Shown piece after piece: positions 12,077 to 24,421 of a DNA stretch of 64,000 bases. A model generated the notes under the pieces. That model ran no database searches and was not told the DNA's origin. It was given only the letters and a program-made list of their open reading frames with translations. The stretch's first letter is position 1, and each line of letters begins with the position of its first letter. The position numbers and the translations under genes were made by a program. The DNA comes from Kudoa neothunni (lineage: Eukaryota; Cnidaria): assembly GCA_964304625.1 (NCBI GenBank), contig OZ199840.1, positions 10,726,001 through 10,790,000 of the forward strand. Reading direction: 5' to 3'.

Positions 12077-12761
12077 CAGTAGGCAACCGAAAATACCAAA
12101 TCCCTCGGGACCACAAAAGAGTGCATATTAAACATTGCCACCGATAATACATACCCAATACGCACGCGCAGATATCTTTATTTTATGTTTTCTTTATTTT
12201 TCACTATAGATATTACACCGTTTATTTAAATAGAATAACAAAAAAACATTATTAAGATTATTTGGCCTAAAAATAATTCGCAATTTTTATTCTGATCATA
12301 TTTATATCCTTTTACACTGGGATAAAATTTAATGAATGTTCAGTTCTAAAAAATGATAAGTATTATTTTATGTCTTATTCACTTTCTAGCGCAATATAGA
12401 ATTTTTTATATTTTTACTCTAAAATCATAAATTAGGTGCATCTATAACATTCTTTAATGTTAGATCATAGTCTTGAAATAAAAATTATTCACTTTTCATC
12501 TCATTCAAAAATTCAACCGCCAGAATAAAAATTTTTCCCTCGTTTTCAATCAAAACAATTTAATCTACGTGGTTCGAACGAAAAGTGCGTATTATCGGTT
12601 AGTCACGTGATATGGCAGATTGGAAATTTCCTAATTAAATTCAAACATATTTTTAAGAATTTTATCCCGTTACAATCACAAAAATATTATAAACAGTTTC
12701 ACCCAATATAAACCATGACTACGTCGTATCGATGAAAGTGCGTATTATCGGTTGCACACTG
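12077..12761. mobile_element. 685-bp pogo/Tc1-like MITE
   Basis: The left end reads CAGTAGGCAACCGAAAATAC. The reverse-complemented right end reads CAGTGTGCAACCGATAATAC, then GCACTTTC. Seventeen of the first 20 positions match. Both ends are flanked by the TA target expected for Tc1/mariner/pogo elements. A third copy of the end motif (AAGTGCGTATTATCGGTTAG) sits inside at about 12580-12600, suggesting a nested or rearranged insertion. No transposase frame is present, so mobility would depend on a partner such as the pogo-type transposase at the right edge of the window. Confidence 0.65.
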
Positions 12762-13560
12762 TAATAAATACTGCCATAGAAGTCAGTTGTCAGATAAACA
12801 TCTAAATGCATTGTACATGGTTGGAATTATTCTTTATATACCGAAGTGGGATAAACCTCTATCGGACATGAATCAACTTCATATTTCACTCTCAAATATA
12901 AATTTATAATTTTCTTATATTTATTGTTGTATTTTTCCCAAAAAATTTTTTCTTCAGACCCTCCCTCCTCAAAGCGCATAAAAATCTAAAATCCGGCCAA
13001 CCAGTCAAAAACTTTAGTGAGTGAGGTCGGAGATATCGTGTAATTTCTCTTCGATCCAAAAATTTTACACAATGCAAAGACTCACTCAATCATAACTTTG
13101 ATTATTCACAGTGTAATCTGCCATGCGCAATCTAAAGCGAGTCCATCAGAATGAGAAATAAGTCTAGTTGACTGTAATTTATTCTCGTACGTTACAAATA
13201 ACCTAACGCAACAATCTCATATTTTAAATATTAGACGGATTTTCAGCAGACATCACCATTTAATTGCGTGCTACTACGAGAACACCATCACACATAAAAC
13301 AATAATACAAAGGTCCTTCTTGAGATGCGCAATATTATTAAACTGTAAATCCAAATTTTAACACAAGCACCAAGGTTAACTTTCACGAACAACCCATAAA
13401 ACACACAACATACATTAATTCCCAAAAAAATTTTAGGATCTCAAAAATTAACTAATTCATGACTAAATAGGATGTGGTGAGTGGGCAAGAGTAGTTTTGG
13501 CAAATATGAACATTTGTTATAAATAAACTCTGCACACAGCTGCGACAACTGTTGGAGAGT
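12762..13560. other. Intergenic, eIF5A 3' side
   Basis: AT-rich with no recognised gene. The frame at 12904-13089 (minus) is short and unsupported. Confidence 0.4.
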
Positions 13561-14028
13561 TTATCTGGGTTTGACTTTGAAACCACATACTTGCTCTTGC
13601 TTATCAAAGGAGAGAATAGATATTAGGTATTCTTGATCTCCAGCAAGAATTTGGTTGATTTCCTCGAGAGTTTTCTCGTCGGTGGGCATTCTTACATCGT
13701 CTTTGATGTTGTGGTTCTCATCCATCAAAGTGAGAAATCCATCATCAGCACCAATGAGTTGGTATTCTTTTTTCACCACAACAGGTGTGTCCATTTTGTG
13801 GGTGGATGGACACAAATCTTCACATTTCTTCCCAGTAAAGATATCAACACCAACCAGATGAACTTTAGCGTGACCATGTTTTCCGGTTTTCGAAGTGCTC
13901 ATTTCAGTGATTTTGCAAGGATAACCTTTCAGCATAGCATATTGACCCTTTCTCAATGCTGAGCACTGAACAGGGATAGTTGTTGATTTACCGGAATCAC
14001 CCCCACCATAATGTTCATCGTCAGACAT
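13561..14028 (-). CDS. EIF5A: Translation factor eIF5A
   Basis: A single uninterrupted exon encodes 155 aa, close to the usual 150-160. eIF5A binds the ribosomal E site and rescues stalled elongation and termination. It acts only after one lysine is converted to hypusine by deoxyhypusine synthase and hydroxylase. The modification loop [17 protein letters not shown] is intact, with the target lysine at position 50, the same number as in human eIF5A. The N-terminal SH3-like domain is followed by the C-terminal OB-fold domain (DDVRMPT...). ATG at 14026-14028 is the only reasonable start. It is the only gene here, apart from uS12m and NUDT2, without introns. Strong family match. Confidence 0.97.
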   Translation of the reverse strand: MSDDEHYGGGDSGKSTTIPVQCSALRKGQYAMLKGYPCKITEMSTSKTGKHGHAKVHLVGVDIFTGKKCEDLCPSTHKMDTPVVVKKEYQLIGADDGFLTLMDENHNIKDDVRMPTDEKTLEEINQILAGDQEYLISILSFDKQEQVCGFKVKPR

Positions 14029-14353
14029 CTACAAAGTGGGAACAGTCAAATCACACAATCAACCGAACACAGTTGCAGGTACCTTGCGCTGGTTTTTAAC
14101 ACGTTAGTTGTACGTTTTCGGTTATGATCGTGAAACGGATTAAACCTTGTCGGTGAGTGAGGTTCGATTTTGAGAGGCGTCATTTGTCGGTGAGCTTGCT
14201 TGTGCAAATTAACAATTGGTCGAGTGTAGCCGCAAAAATCCACAATATATTTAAAAATAAACAATAAATAATCTAACTATTAACTACAGCTAGTTAAAAG
14301 AAATGACACTTTTGTGTTCGACCATCGTGTTCTCGAATCACACCCAAATTTCG
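14029..14353. other. eIF5A upstream region
   Basis: This 325-bp gap between eIF5A and the 3' end of CIAO3 on the same strand must hold the eIF5A promoter and the CIAO3 polyadenylation site. A minus-strand frame at 14046-14264 has no recognisable features. Confidence 0.45.
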
Positions 14354-14998
14354 TTACCAACTCGTATCTGTGGATTGGTGGGTTTCCGCCTTAGAGTTGA
14401 TTAAATTATTCGAGAGTTTACGAAAAGTGGTTGTTAATGGAATTTGGAGGTTGGAAAGTCGATCCTCCTGCAATAAATCTCCATTGTTGATGGTGGCGGT
14501 GGCAATCGGTAGTTTACTGAAATTATTCCTCACATCTTTGAGAAGTTGATTCTTTTTTAACACCGAATTTTGGGTGTGGAATAAAACTTGACCGCCACCA
14601 TTCAAACATCCCCCGTTTGGGCACGCCATCACTTCAATATATTGATAATAGTTGGTAGGCAGTTTTTATCTAATCAACATATTCTGAATACTTCGGAATC
14701 CGTACACCTTCATAACCATAGTAGTAAAGGATTGGCCTCATCAAATAATGCATTACTTTGGCAAATCTTAATAACACCTCGGTAGAATTGTCACTTTTAA
14801 TTCGCTCCAGCCAAAATTCATAATAATCCGAAGATTTAATGTATTCATGATGAATCTTGTAAGTGGTATCGTTGGTGGATACTGTCTCAATGGTGATGCC
14901 ATTTTTAATGGTTTCCACCACATCGATTTTCAAATTGAAAAGAAGTTGGCATGCGATTATAAAAATATTGATGGCTAATCCTCCGCTTTCCCCACCCT

Positions 14999-15029
<31 letters not shown>

Positions 15030-18000
15030 GGATCAAACATTCATTCACTCTAACATTCAGCTAATCAGTAAACAAAATTGCGAGTTAAATTGAACTAATT
15101 TTAGATTTAACCTAAGGAATGTACAATATTTCTATAGTAGATAGGACGGTCAATTAGGTTGCCACATTTTTCGGATGAGTCCTGGTCTTGAGTATATATA
15201 GAATCAAAGTGAACTGTTTTATTCGACAGCGACAATTCAAGCTGCTGTTTTCTAAATACGAGACAATTATAGAGTTAGTATAAAATCAAGTGAATCGTTG
15301 AATAATAAAGTTAATTAGCGTTTTTTCAGTTTTTAAATAAAATGGAAGTAAAATGGATGGGGTTTTAAAATATTTGATTATCTTTATAAACTATTTTTTA
15401 CTAATTTTCGTTATTAACTTTTATTGTTAAAAAATCACATTTTCTATCTCAATGATTATAATAAATATGAAATTATTGTTAATTTCATTATTAGGGATTA
15501 ATTTAAAGATTAATTTTTGGTAATAACATAAAAATAATTAGCATTTGAAAAAGAATAGTGGATTCTTTAATCTTCATCGTTTGGAGTGCGGAATTCTGAA
15601 TTCTAAATTCTGAATTTTGAGTGTGTGGTATCTCTTGTACCACAAAATTTCTGTTCTCTCTTAATTCTAACTACGCCTATTTTCATTATCCTAAGATGGT
15701 TGTTATCTTTTATAAATCAACGCTCTTTATTTTCGTCATTAAATAACTCGAATTTCTATTTTTAAGCTACGAATTTGACACTTGTTGAGTCACGTGATGT
15801 CATTATTATTTCAATAATATCAAATTATTCCATATATTCACTTAATATGTATATATATAAATATTATTGAAATAGGTGAATTAATTTAGAAAGAGATAAG
15901 GGTTCATTCCAATAAAACTGGTTTAACTTACACGAAAGTTAATCTCATAAAATTACACTAATCCAACATACTAAATCTCTGTTGACCATTTAGTTCTTCA
16001 TGTATTGAAGTTATTAATGTACTTATTCTTTTAAAATAAGTAGATTGCAATATTAATCTGTAAAAGTAGTTGAACAATTTTCTACAAGCCGAATGGATAC
16101 TATTGAGCAATAATTTCTATTTTTGAGTAAACATTGAGTAAATATATTGAAAAAATAAAGAAATGTGTGAATTGTTTAGTTGCTACCAATGAAAAAAAAA
16201 TCAAAGATATTGAAATATTATTGAATTACTTATTTCTTTTATTTCGATGTATTTTTTGAATAATTCATAATAATGATTCAAAACTAAGAAAATACAGAAC
16301 TAGACTTAGCGCATGGGCATAATCCGATTTTTTGAGAGAATATCCGGAATATGCATGCAATTCGGGGATGCGTGTGAACAATTTTATTAACTTTTTAGGG
16401 TCCATCAAAATTTTCAGAATTAATTTGATTGACAGGACTCTTGAAATCTTCGAATTAAATAAGATTCAGGCCGTTGGAATACCGTTATATCCACATAATG
16501 TCGTCTCAAATGTTACGCAAATTATAAAATCTTCCAATATTAGCATAAATTGATATTTTTATTGTACTTCTATTAAGTCATGCGCATTTTAAAAAAGGTG
16601 GAGAATATTTTCACCCCAAGCGTATGTACGTATGTACGTATGTACGCATGTACGCATGTACGTATGCGCGCCAAAAAGAATAATTTTTCTTAAATGTTGT
16701 ATTTTGATTCGGATTTTAGAATCTAGTATTTTAATTATTTTTCGTCACGTATTTCGCTTTTTAGAGAGCAGATATAATTAAATACGGTCAAAATTAGTGT
16801 ACCTGAATATTATTCACTGTGCCAGTAGCAGCTTTTTTATGAGAACTTAAAGTTAGTAAGATTAATATTTAGCAAAATATCTGTTATAAGTTATAACTCA
16901 CTCTTGACACGCGTAATATTTTTGCATGCAGTAAAGGATGGATTAACAATATGGCGAAGTTATTTTAATTAGGTAAAATTAATTTTTATGTTTTTATCGT
17001 GTCAATGAGAAATTATAAGGTAGAAATATGAAAAGTGGAGAATTCATATGTTCAAAATATGGTAATATAATGACCAGATGAAACGTTTTAATTAGACGAT
17101 AAAAAAATTTGTAACTAACTTTAGCTTGATAGAAGATCCAGTAGGGATCGATTAGATTAAATGCTATAAATCATAGCTCTTATTAAAACATTCAATGTTG
17201 TAAAATATCACATCGTAATAAATAGAATCAAAATTTAAGAATAGTTGATCGCTGTATCTATCGAATGTAGAGTCCAAGACATGAAAAATAAGGATTTTTT
17301 GATGCACAAGATATAGAAATAAATAAATAAAACTGCGAAAAAATTGATTTAGTAATTGCCAATACCTTATCTACGATATAATTGAAAGAGCAAGATTGAT
17401 GAATTATTTAATTCGGTATGTTTTTAATGATTGGGTGTCTTTTCGATTAAAACTAATAGTTTTGGTATTGTGGCAGAAAATAAAATATTTTAGCCCCGAG
17501 CTAAGCTATCAGGGGATAAAATGGGCGAAAGCCTGTTGTATCCTCAAAAAAGTTAATTTGTTTTAATTAAATTGAAATAAATATGACGTATTTACCGTAC
17601 TTCAACAACAAATTTAAAAAATCGCCAAAAAGTTAATGGGAAAATAAATAATTGTGCTTTTCAACTCTACAACGTGAGCGAATACCCAATTTATCGAATT
17701 AAAAAATTTTACTCTAAAAAACTACAAGACGATGAGTGACAATATTTTAAGACAGAATAGATAAAACTGGCTATTATCCATTGTTTCTTATTATCGGATC
17801 ATTTTGAGTGTGAGTTAAAATATACAAAGGAAGAAAGGAGAACAACTTAAAAATTCTGAATAAAAAGATCAAAGGATATTTCGATAATTATTGGATTAAT
17901 ACTGAAGAAAATAATTTAAAATAGATTAAATAAAAAGGAGATGGTGTTGATTGTGCGGTCAAATTGCGAAATATAATTAGATGCTCCTACCATACCTATT

Positions 18001-19474
18001 CAAAATTTTACTGTAAGGTTCATCTAATGAAATCATCATTTCTCATCTATTAGCTGCCTTTGAAAGATAAATTATGACTTAAATTTTGTTATGACTGCTC
18101 GACTCAAATAGAATTCAAAGGGCCTTTATGTTAGTTTTTTCGCGTATTTCCTGACGTTAAAATTACAATAAAGCATAATCTATTAATCAATTTTTGCAAC
18201 AACTTGATTAATAGAATTTTTTAACGTGTTTTATTGTAAAATTAATTCAAACAAAGTATAACTCAAATCCAATAGATTTCAATGTATAATATTTAATGTA
18301 TAATATTTGAAAATGAACTTACATGTTTTCATCAGCTGTACGAATTTCCGGCAGTCCATAACTATTGAGCAACTGTTGATACAATTCATAGGTTGTAACC
18401 ACAATATCAGTCTCTTTGATTTGGGCGGTGTCTGCAATGGTAGAAGCTGAGCTAGTTTGGTTCGGTTGTGAGAGAACCATATCAGGTCTTGCGGCCTCAA
18501 GTTTACGATCGAAACAAGGCATAACAGCAAGATGATAGATTTTCTGGGCTCTATAACGACCAATTATTAAATGACAGAAGAACAACCACATGAGATTACT
18601 CATATGGAAGTATTCTTTTGACAAGTCCTCCCATCACTCCTTGGATCGATCTAACGTAACTTAATTGATCAACCACCTCGCCTTGGCATCTCTTTTCCGC
18701 GTAACATGCCCATCCAGGACACGAAGATGAAAAAACACGTACACTTTTCCCCTCTAATAACCGAAAATTATGTTAATTCTATCACATTCATAGCTATGCC
18801 GAATATTACGGAATGAAGCTTCCTTGTAAAGTTTAACGAATTCCAACGCAGATTCTCTCAAACATATGTGGTTAATTTCCATATGGTTAAACACAAATTT
18901 CGCGCCACAATTATTCTTAAAATAATCCACCGCCAAACTCACTGTGTTGTCAATAGATAGATTGAACGAATGAGCTAATGACAACACAGACTGAGGCGAT
19001 ATAGAAACTATTAGAATTTGTCTTTCCTATAATATTCCAGGTAACACTCATCCTCGACAACAATGCCTAACATAGGCAATCTGATAAAATGGACAAATTA
19101 CAAGCTCAGGCAGACGATTATTAGTGGAAATGAATTCCGAAAACTCGTTAAAACTTTGCTGCTCTATAAAAACCACCTCGGCACTGGTGACACAACCACT
19201 GCAGGCTAAACAGTCATCCAGTTTGATTTTTCCTACGTTTCTGTTTGTCTCAGTTTTCCCAGTCTAATCGAGAATAAGATGACTTCAAACCAACTCACAT
19301 CATCACATTGTTATTGTTGGATGGATTGAGTGGTCTTTTTTTCAAAAGAACAGCTTCATTTTTATTTGCCTGTGCATCTTCGTTTTCAGTAATTAACGGT
19401 TTTATACAACTTTTGGATGGGTTGATAAAATCATTCAGATCAGTCAACTTCAAACCATTACTAGCTTGTTCCAT
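14354..19474 (-). CDS. CIAO3: CIAO3/NARFL (Nar1) iron-sulfur assembly factor, possibly decaying
   Basis: Exons (descending): 19474-19299, 19240-19102, 19026-18810, 18753-18600, 18550-18323, then after a 3.3-kb intron 14996-14757 and 14707-14354. The protein is the [FeFe]-hydrogenase-like CIA factor that passes Fe-S clusters to the CIA targeting complex. Diagnostic parts are LKLTDLNDFI at the N-terminus, the first-cluster cysteines in SCIKPL and DDCLACSGC, then SCPGWACYAEK, AVMPCFDRKLEA, RFAK/VYGFR and EVMACPNGGCLNGGGQ, with a C-terminal Trp. Oddities: an in-frame TAA after IQNMLIR at about 14669; one extra Gly in the C-P-x-G-C cluster motif; and exon 5 (phase 2) does not join exon 6 (phase 0), so a small exon in the long intron is missed or lost. 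The exon 1-2 junction is also not unique. Either the locus is decaying or the TAA is an allele or sequence error. Confidence 0.87.
14999..15028 (+). repeat. (AATC)n microsatellite
   Basis: About seven tandem AATC units lie directly at the acceptor side of the long CIAO3 intron. Confidence 0.9.
16619..16672 (+). repeat. (GTACGYAT)n-type minisatellite
   Basis: Alternating TACGTATG and TACGCATG octamers form about six tandem units inside the CIAO3 intron. The unit is nearly self-complementary. Confidence 0.85.
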
Positions 19475-22400
19475 GGACAATTAGGTTAAAGCGAGATAGC
19501 AACTGAAGAATTATTGTTACGTGCGCAAGGCACGGTTGACCATCGATGTAAATATCTTATATGCTATACTCCCAAAGGATTATCGTTAATTTTATTAAAT
19601 ATGTTTTAATCCGAACAATGAATTTATTTCACCCAATTACATTTTCGTTTCTATCTAAATAATAACAAATTCTACTAGTAGTACTCTTTCGATATCCACA
19701 AATTAAACGATGTATAGTAAATACAAAAAATCCATGAATATTAAAATTTTTATAATTATTCATTCTTTGTTATTAGAAGTTGAATAAATTAATTTGAAAA
19801 AAATTATGATTACATGGAATTTTCGGTATAAATCGCTCGAATTCGAGTTAGTAACCCATTCCCAGTTTTATCTAGGGGATAGGATTTAGTTTCATTTTAA
19901 CGAATATAATTTTTCGCATATAAAGTTTAGTATTTTGTTAATCATAAAATATTCCTGAAACAGAAGAAAAATTAGGTTTTGTCAAAAACTTTTTCGAAAA
20001 TATTATAAATAAAAAATTATTTTATTTCGCACTATTATAATTATTATTTTGGTATTTGTAATATATTAATGGTATTAATTGGAATGATTAATTGATTAGA
20101 ATAGTTTTTCATATGTATCAGGAGAGATTTAATTCAATTATGTTTGAAAAATTATATTTATACAAGTATGTGATAACGCTAATCATTCTAAACGTATAAA
20201 TAGTCATTAAATTGTATTATTATATTTTGAAGATATTTTTATTCCATATAGGAACCAACGAAGGCTTGAGTCCATTACAGTGAGTTTTTTCTAAAATATT
20301 TTTAAGCAAGAATAATACTTACGTCTGATTTCTGTCAATGGTTAGGCTGTTTTTTGTTTTTAAGAATCGTAATTTCCTTTTACGATTTTAAGAAATTAAT
20401 TATATGAAAATTATAAAATGAAAGCTATTTTTAATATCTAGGTAAAAATTCGTATTTTATAGATTTTATTTTTTTAACCATTTTACATAGGGATTCATTT
20501 TTTTGCAACGATAAATCTCCCAGAAATGAGTGGAAAATTGGTTGAGCCTTGATTTTTAATGTGATGGTTTAACCCATTATTTTGTATGTGCAAACAGCTT
20601 TTATCATTTTATTAGGTTAGCTCGTTATCGATAGAAAGAAAATTTGGAGCTTTTAATAAACTATTAAATAATTAAATTTGTTTAAATAATTTCGTTCAAA
20701 TTTTATAATACTCAATATTATTAAATGACAGAATAATAGTTTTTGTTTTTTTTATGATAAAACATAAAGAAACTGATTAAATATTTTTACAAATAAAGAT
20801 GATGAAATTCGTTTATTTTATCCAATATAATGCTAACTATCCTAGTTATTAAACTATATATCAATATTTTAGTCCAAAACGATATTCAATCTTTTTAATC
20901 TCTTAATCATTAGATTAATGTTTCCAAGCCGTTTTTTTGGTATCAAAATTTTTTTGGAAAAGAATAGTTCATTATTTTTAACACATGCTACTCAATTCAT
21001 GATGCGATGGAAAATTGTATAAAATTATAAGCATTTTTCGATTCTCTCTCATGAATCGTTGATTTAAGTCCTTCAGAATAGTGAGGTTTTTACAGTTTTC
21101 CAATAAAATAAATTGGTAATTTATCAGCTCTAAATTATGTATTCAGTCATTAATACGAAGGCACGTTTGTCGGACTGCTTTAAACCCCTTAAATTGGATT
21201 AGTCTCTAACTGCATAGGTTCTTTGAGACAACTATTCATAGCAAGAACGTAACCATCAAGATTAATTACATTTACCTTCTGTAATATATTAAAATCCTCA
21301 AAAACCTGAGTTACCCATTCCTAAACAGTATTCATGTCGAAGTCTAAATCTCTACGTACATTTGGTGGGTGATGTTTCAAATAAAATATTTTTTTTAATT
21401 TTCTGATAACACTAGATCGCAATTGAGAACATATATTCTAAGATCTTTAGTCGTCATTGTTGCTTTCTCAGTCATAAAATATCATCCGCTAATATTTTTC
21501 TTTTTACTCGCATGGGTCCAATCCAGACAGATTTTTTCCAAATTGAATAAAGTTACCGCTTAAGATTTTATTATGATTTAAAAAAAATTTACTGTGGAAT
21601 TCTCGCTCCTTAGGATAGGATGCTATGAAGAGATGAATATGTTTTCCTTATTTAAATTGAGCTTGTACTAACAAAATGCTCGATATATTAAAAACCTTCA
21701 AAATCATAGTTTTCGTATTATAAATTCATTTTAATGAAGTAAAGTTATTTATTATTTCAATTCTTTCGTCTAAACTTCTTCGTGGTCTCGCTATATTGAT
21801 GATTTGGTTGTTTAATTTAAGGGATTATTCGGATTAATAATGGAGGTTTCTACTTCGCTACGGTAAATCATTTGAACTGCTTTTAAATTAAAATATTAAT
21901 AATAAATTTATTTATGTTTATTATTTAATTTGTAACTATAAAAATCGACATGTTTACTGCTCAACTTAAATTCTAACAGAAAATGTCAATTTTAATGAAC
22001 TGAAGCACGCTACATGAAGTCTTTACGATAAAAATATTCAGACAATAAATGATCCTGAATAACTATTTACATAATCCTTTAATCAAGTCTATTCCGATGC
22101 TACTTTTATAGATAGGTTCCAATTTTCGTAATTTTCCGAAAACAATGAATAATAGACGTAACACAACATTCTACATGTGATTTTATTTGATGAGAAGAAT
22201 ATTGAGTAGTTTGTGAGAATTAAAAAGCTATTTTCAGGTTCATAAAATTATTAATTTTTTATTGATCTCTACGAATTTAATCCCTTGTGCATAGACATAG
22301 TTTTGATTATAGTCCATTATTTCTGTCTCAGAAGTGTGGTTTCGATTTTAAAAATTAAATATAGTACATCAACAAGAAAAAAACTTTAGCTACAATCTAT

Positions 22401-23106
22401 AAATAGAAATTTTTTGGGTATTTAAAATGATGCTCGCGCACTCAAGTCAAACTTTTAAGTTTATATCTGCAGAGACTATTTTAAATTATTTTGTTCAACT
22501 CTTATTGGCTTACTGTGTACGTCTTAAGATTAATCGTGTTTCAATTAGTTTATTAAACTCAGTTTGATTAAGCCAACCCAATTAAAACGAAAAACACATC
22601 AAAGTGTAACGACTGATGCGACCCTTTATCTTTCTGGGGAAATGAGAGTGTTGCCTCAATAATTCAGAAATGGAAGATAATTCTATTGTCAAAGAATTGA
22701 ACCTTCCAAAGGTCGCCTTATTTTATTTAGAAGAGTTTGGCATCTATTTTAAACATCATGGCTCAATTTTAAATCGCATTAAAAAAAGCTGGTTTTCAAT
22801 ATTATTTAAGTTATAGTTAATTTTGTGTTTTAATATTTGTACGCATGTGCGAAACTGAGTACGTACGTATTATCCGGCCGGGACTAGTAGTACGCACAAT
22901 TTCCTCATTCCCTAGAGGATTACCTACGACCAATCCATTACTACTATATTACCAATTCTAAGTCTATATTGGAAATTAAAAAAATCTAAATAAGACATAT
23001 TTCGGACGATAATTTTCTATCATGTAAAAATAATCAACAAATCAAATAAAAAATCATCACATATTACTAAATATATTAAAATATAGCTTTTTATAATTAG
23101 GTACAC
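19475..23106. other. 3.6-kb intergenic desert
   Basis: Very AT-rich throughout. No supported gene, RNA gene or transposon could be recognised. The part just above 19475 should contain the CIAO3 promoter. Confidence 0.5.
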
Positions 23107-24421
23107 TTAAACCAAACTATATTCTTGAAGGTGGTTTTGGAGAATGATATCTTTTACAGCTTCGAATACAAATTTAATGTTGTTGGTATCTGTGGCGCAA
23201 GTAAAATGCCCATAGATAATTCGGGTTTCGTCCAAATTGCATGAATTGTATTTATCAGAGAAGAATTTTTTCGCCGCTTCAAAATCATTATTTGGACCAG
23301 TGTAGTCGGGGAGAAAGTCCCGAATGTGGATGGTTTTGATTTTTTGTTCGAGTAGATCGTATTTGTTAAGAAACAGTATAATTGAGGTTTTATTGAAACA
23401 AGGATATCTGAGAATAGTTGAAAAAAGAGACAAACTCTCCATTGTTCTATTGATATGGGATGCTTCCACAAGTGTTTGATCGTATTCGCTAAGTGAGGCT
23501 AAAAATATGATTGAGGTGACTGATTCGAAGCAGTGGATCCATTTTCTACGCTCGGAACGTTGCCCACCACAATCAATAAAACGAAAATTGACTTTTTTTA
23601 TCGAACATAAAAATTCCAGGATTCCAGTTGTGGCCACTCTAGATCTGACAATATCGTCCTGTGTTGGACAATAATTTGGTTCGGATATTCGAGTGATATT
23701 CTCTTCTTTTAAAAAACTAAAACAATCAGTTTATACCGCCGTTTTCAGATTGTGAATGGATACTATTCAGCGGAGTCGGGCATATTATACAGACTGCCTT
23801 TTTTGAAACTTTTCACAAAATCAGGATCGTTCCAAGCCAGTAAAATTGCATCTTTATATTTCGATAAATCGTCAACCATTTCCATAGTAGCTAATTCGAG
23901 GAATGTCTGCAAATAGCTCTAAATAAAGAAAAATAGTCAATGGATGTGTTGTTGTGTGTGTGTGTGTGTGTGTGTGGTTTAAAGTTACGCGATCAACATT
24001 TGGGTCTGGAGCAGCGCCGTCGTCCGCTTCATCATCATCGTCGTCGTCGTTCATATCACCCAAAATTCGACAAATGGTTTTCACTGCCATTATAACATTT
24101 TGTTTAATACAACCAATAAAATTTTTTGATTCCACTTCCGAATAACCACTTCCGTGAATAATCTTCATTTGTTTTATAAAGGTGCTTTTACCAGATTCTC
24201 CACAACCTATCAACAAAAAATAAAATACAACTCTTCTCAGAACCAAAAATTCATCCAAAACACTTGTAATCAACATCAAACTATAAGTTACCTAAAAGTA
24301 GAAGTTTGTATTCGAGTGCAACTTTTTTTTGGTCTTTTTTCAACTTCCTTTCTATCATTTTGGAGATCTCATTAGCTTCTTTCATTTCCGGCGATGTTAC
24401 GCAACATAGGAAGGAAGCCAT
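23107..24421 (-). CDS. GNAQ: Heterotrimeric G-protein alpha subunit, Gq class
   Basis: Exons (descending) 24421-24292, 24206-23989, 23918-23764 and 23716-23107 give 370 aa in one frame. G alpha couples 7TM receptors to effectors; Gq activates phospholipase C beta. The start MASFLCC has the Cys pair that is palmitoylated in Gq, with no Gly2 for myristoylation. G1 is GCGESGKST, the switch I arginine is in VRSRVATTG, switch II is DCGGQRSERRKW (Cys for the usual Val), G4 is NKYDLL and G5 is TCATDT. The C-terminus LQEYSLV matches the Gq receptor-coupling tail (EYNLV). The helical domain carries a lineage-specific acidic insert with six Asp (DMNDDDDDDEADDGAAPDPN) right before the exon 2/3 junction. 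Intron 2 (23988-23919) contains a (CA/TG)n microsatellite. All catalytic motifs are present, so it is probably functional. Confidence 0.94.

Larger units (their letters stand above)
14997..18322. other. Unusually long CIAO3 intron
   Basis: About 3.3 kb against 56-75 nt for the other introns of this gene. It starts (descending) with a good GTAAGT donor at 18322 and ends beside an (AATC)n microsatellite. No transposase or second gene was recognised inside. The frame 16332-16553 (plus) is unassigned. Confidence 0.6.

Noticed and set aside
13633-13962. Plus-strand frames over eIF5A
   Set aside because: Antisense shadows of a strongly conserved gene.
16332-16553. Plus-strand frame inside the long CIAO3 intron
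   Set aside because: No ATG start and no recognised motif. Could be a relic but not supportable.
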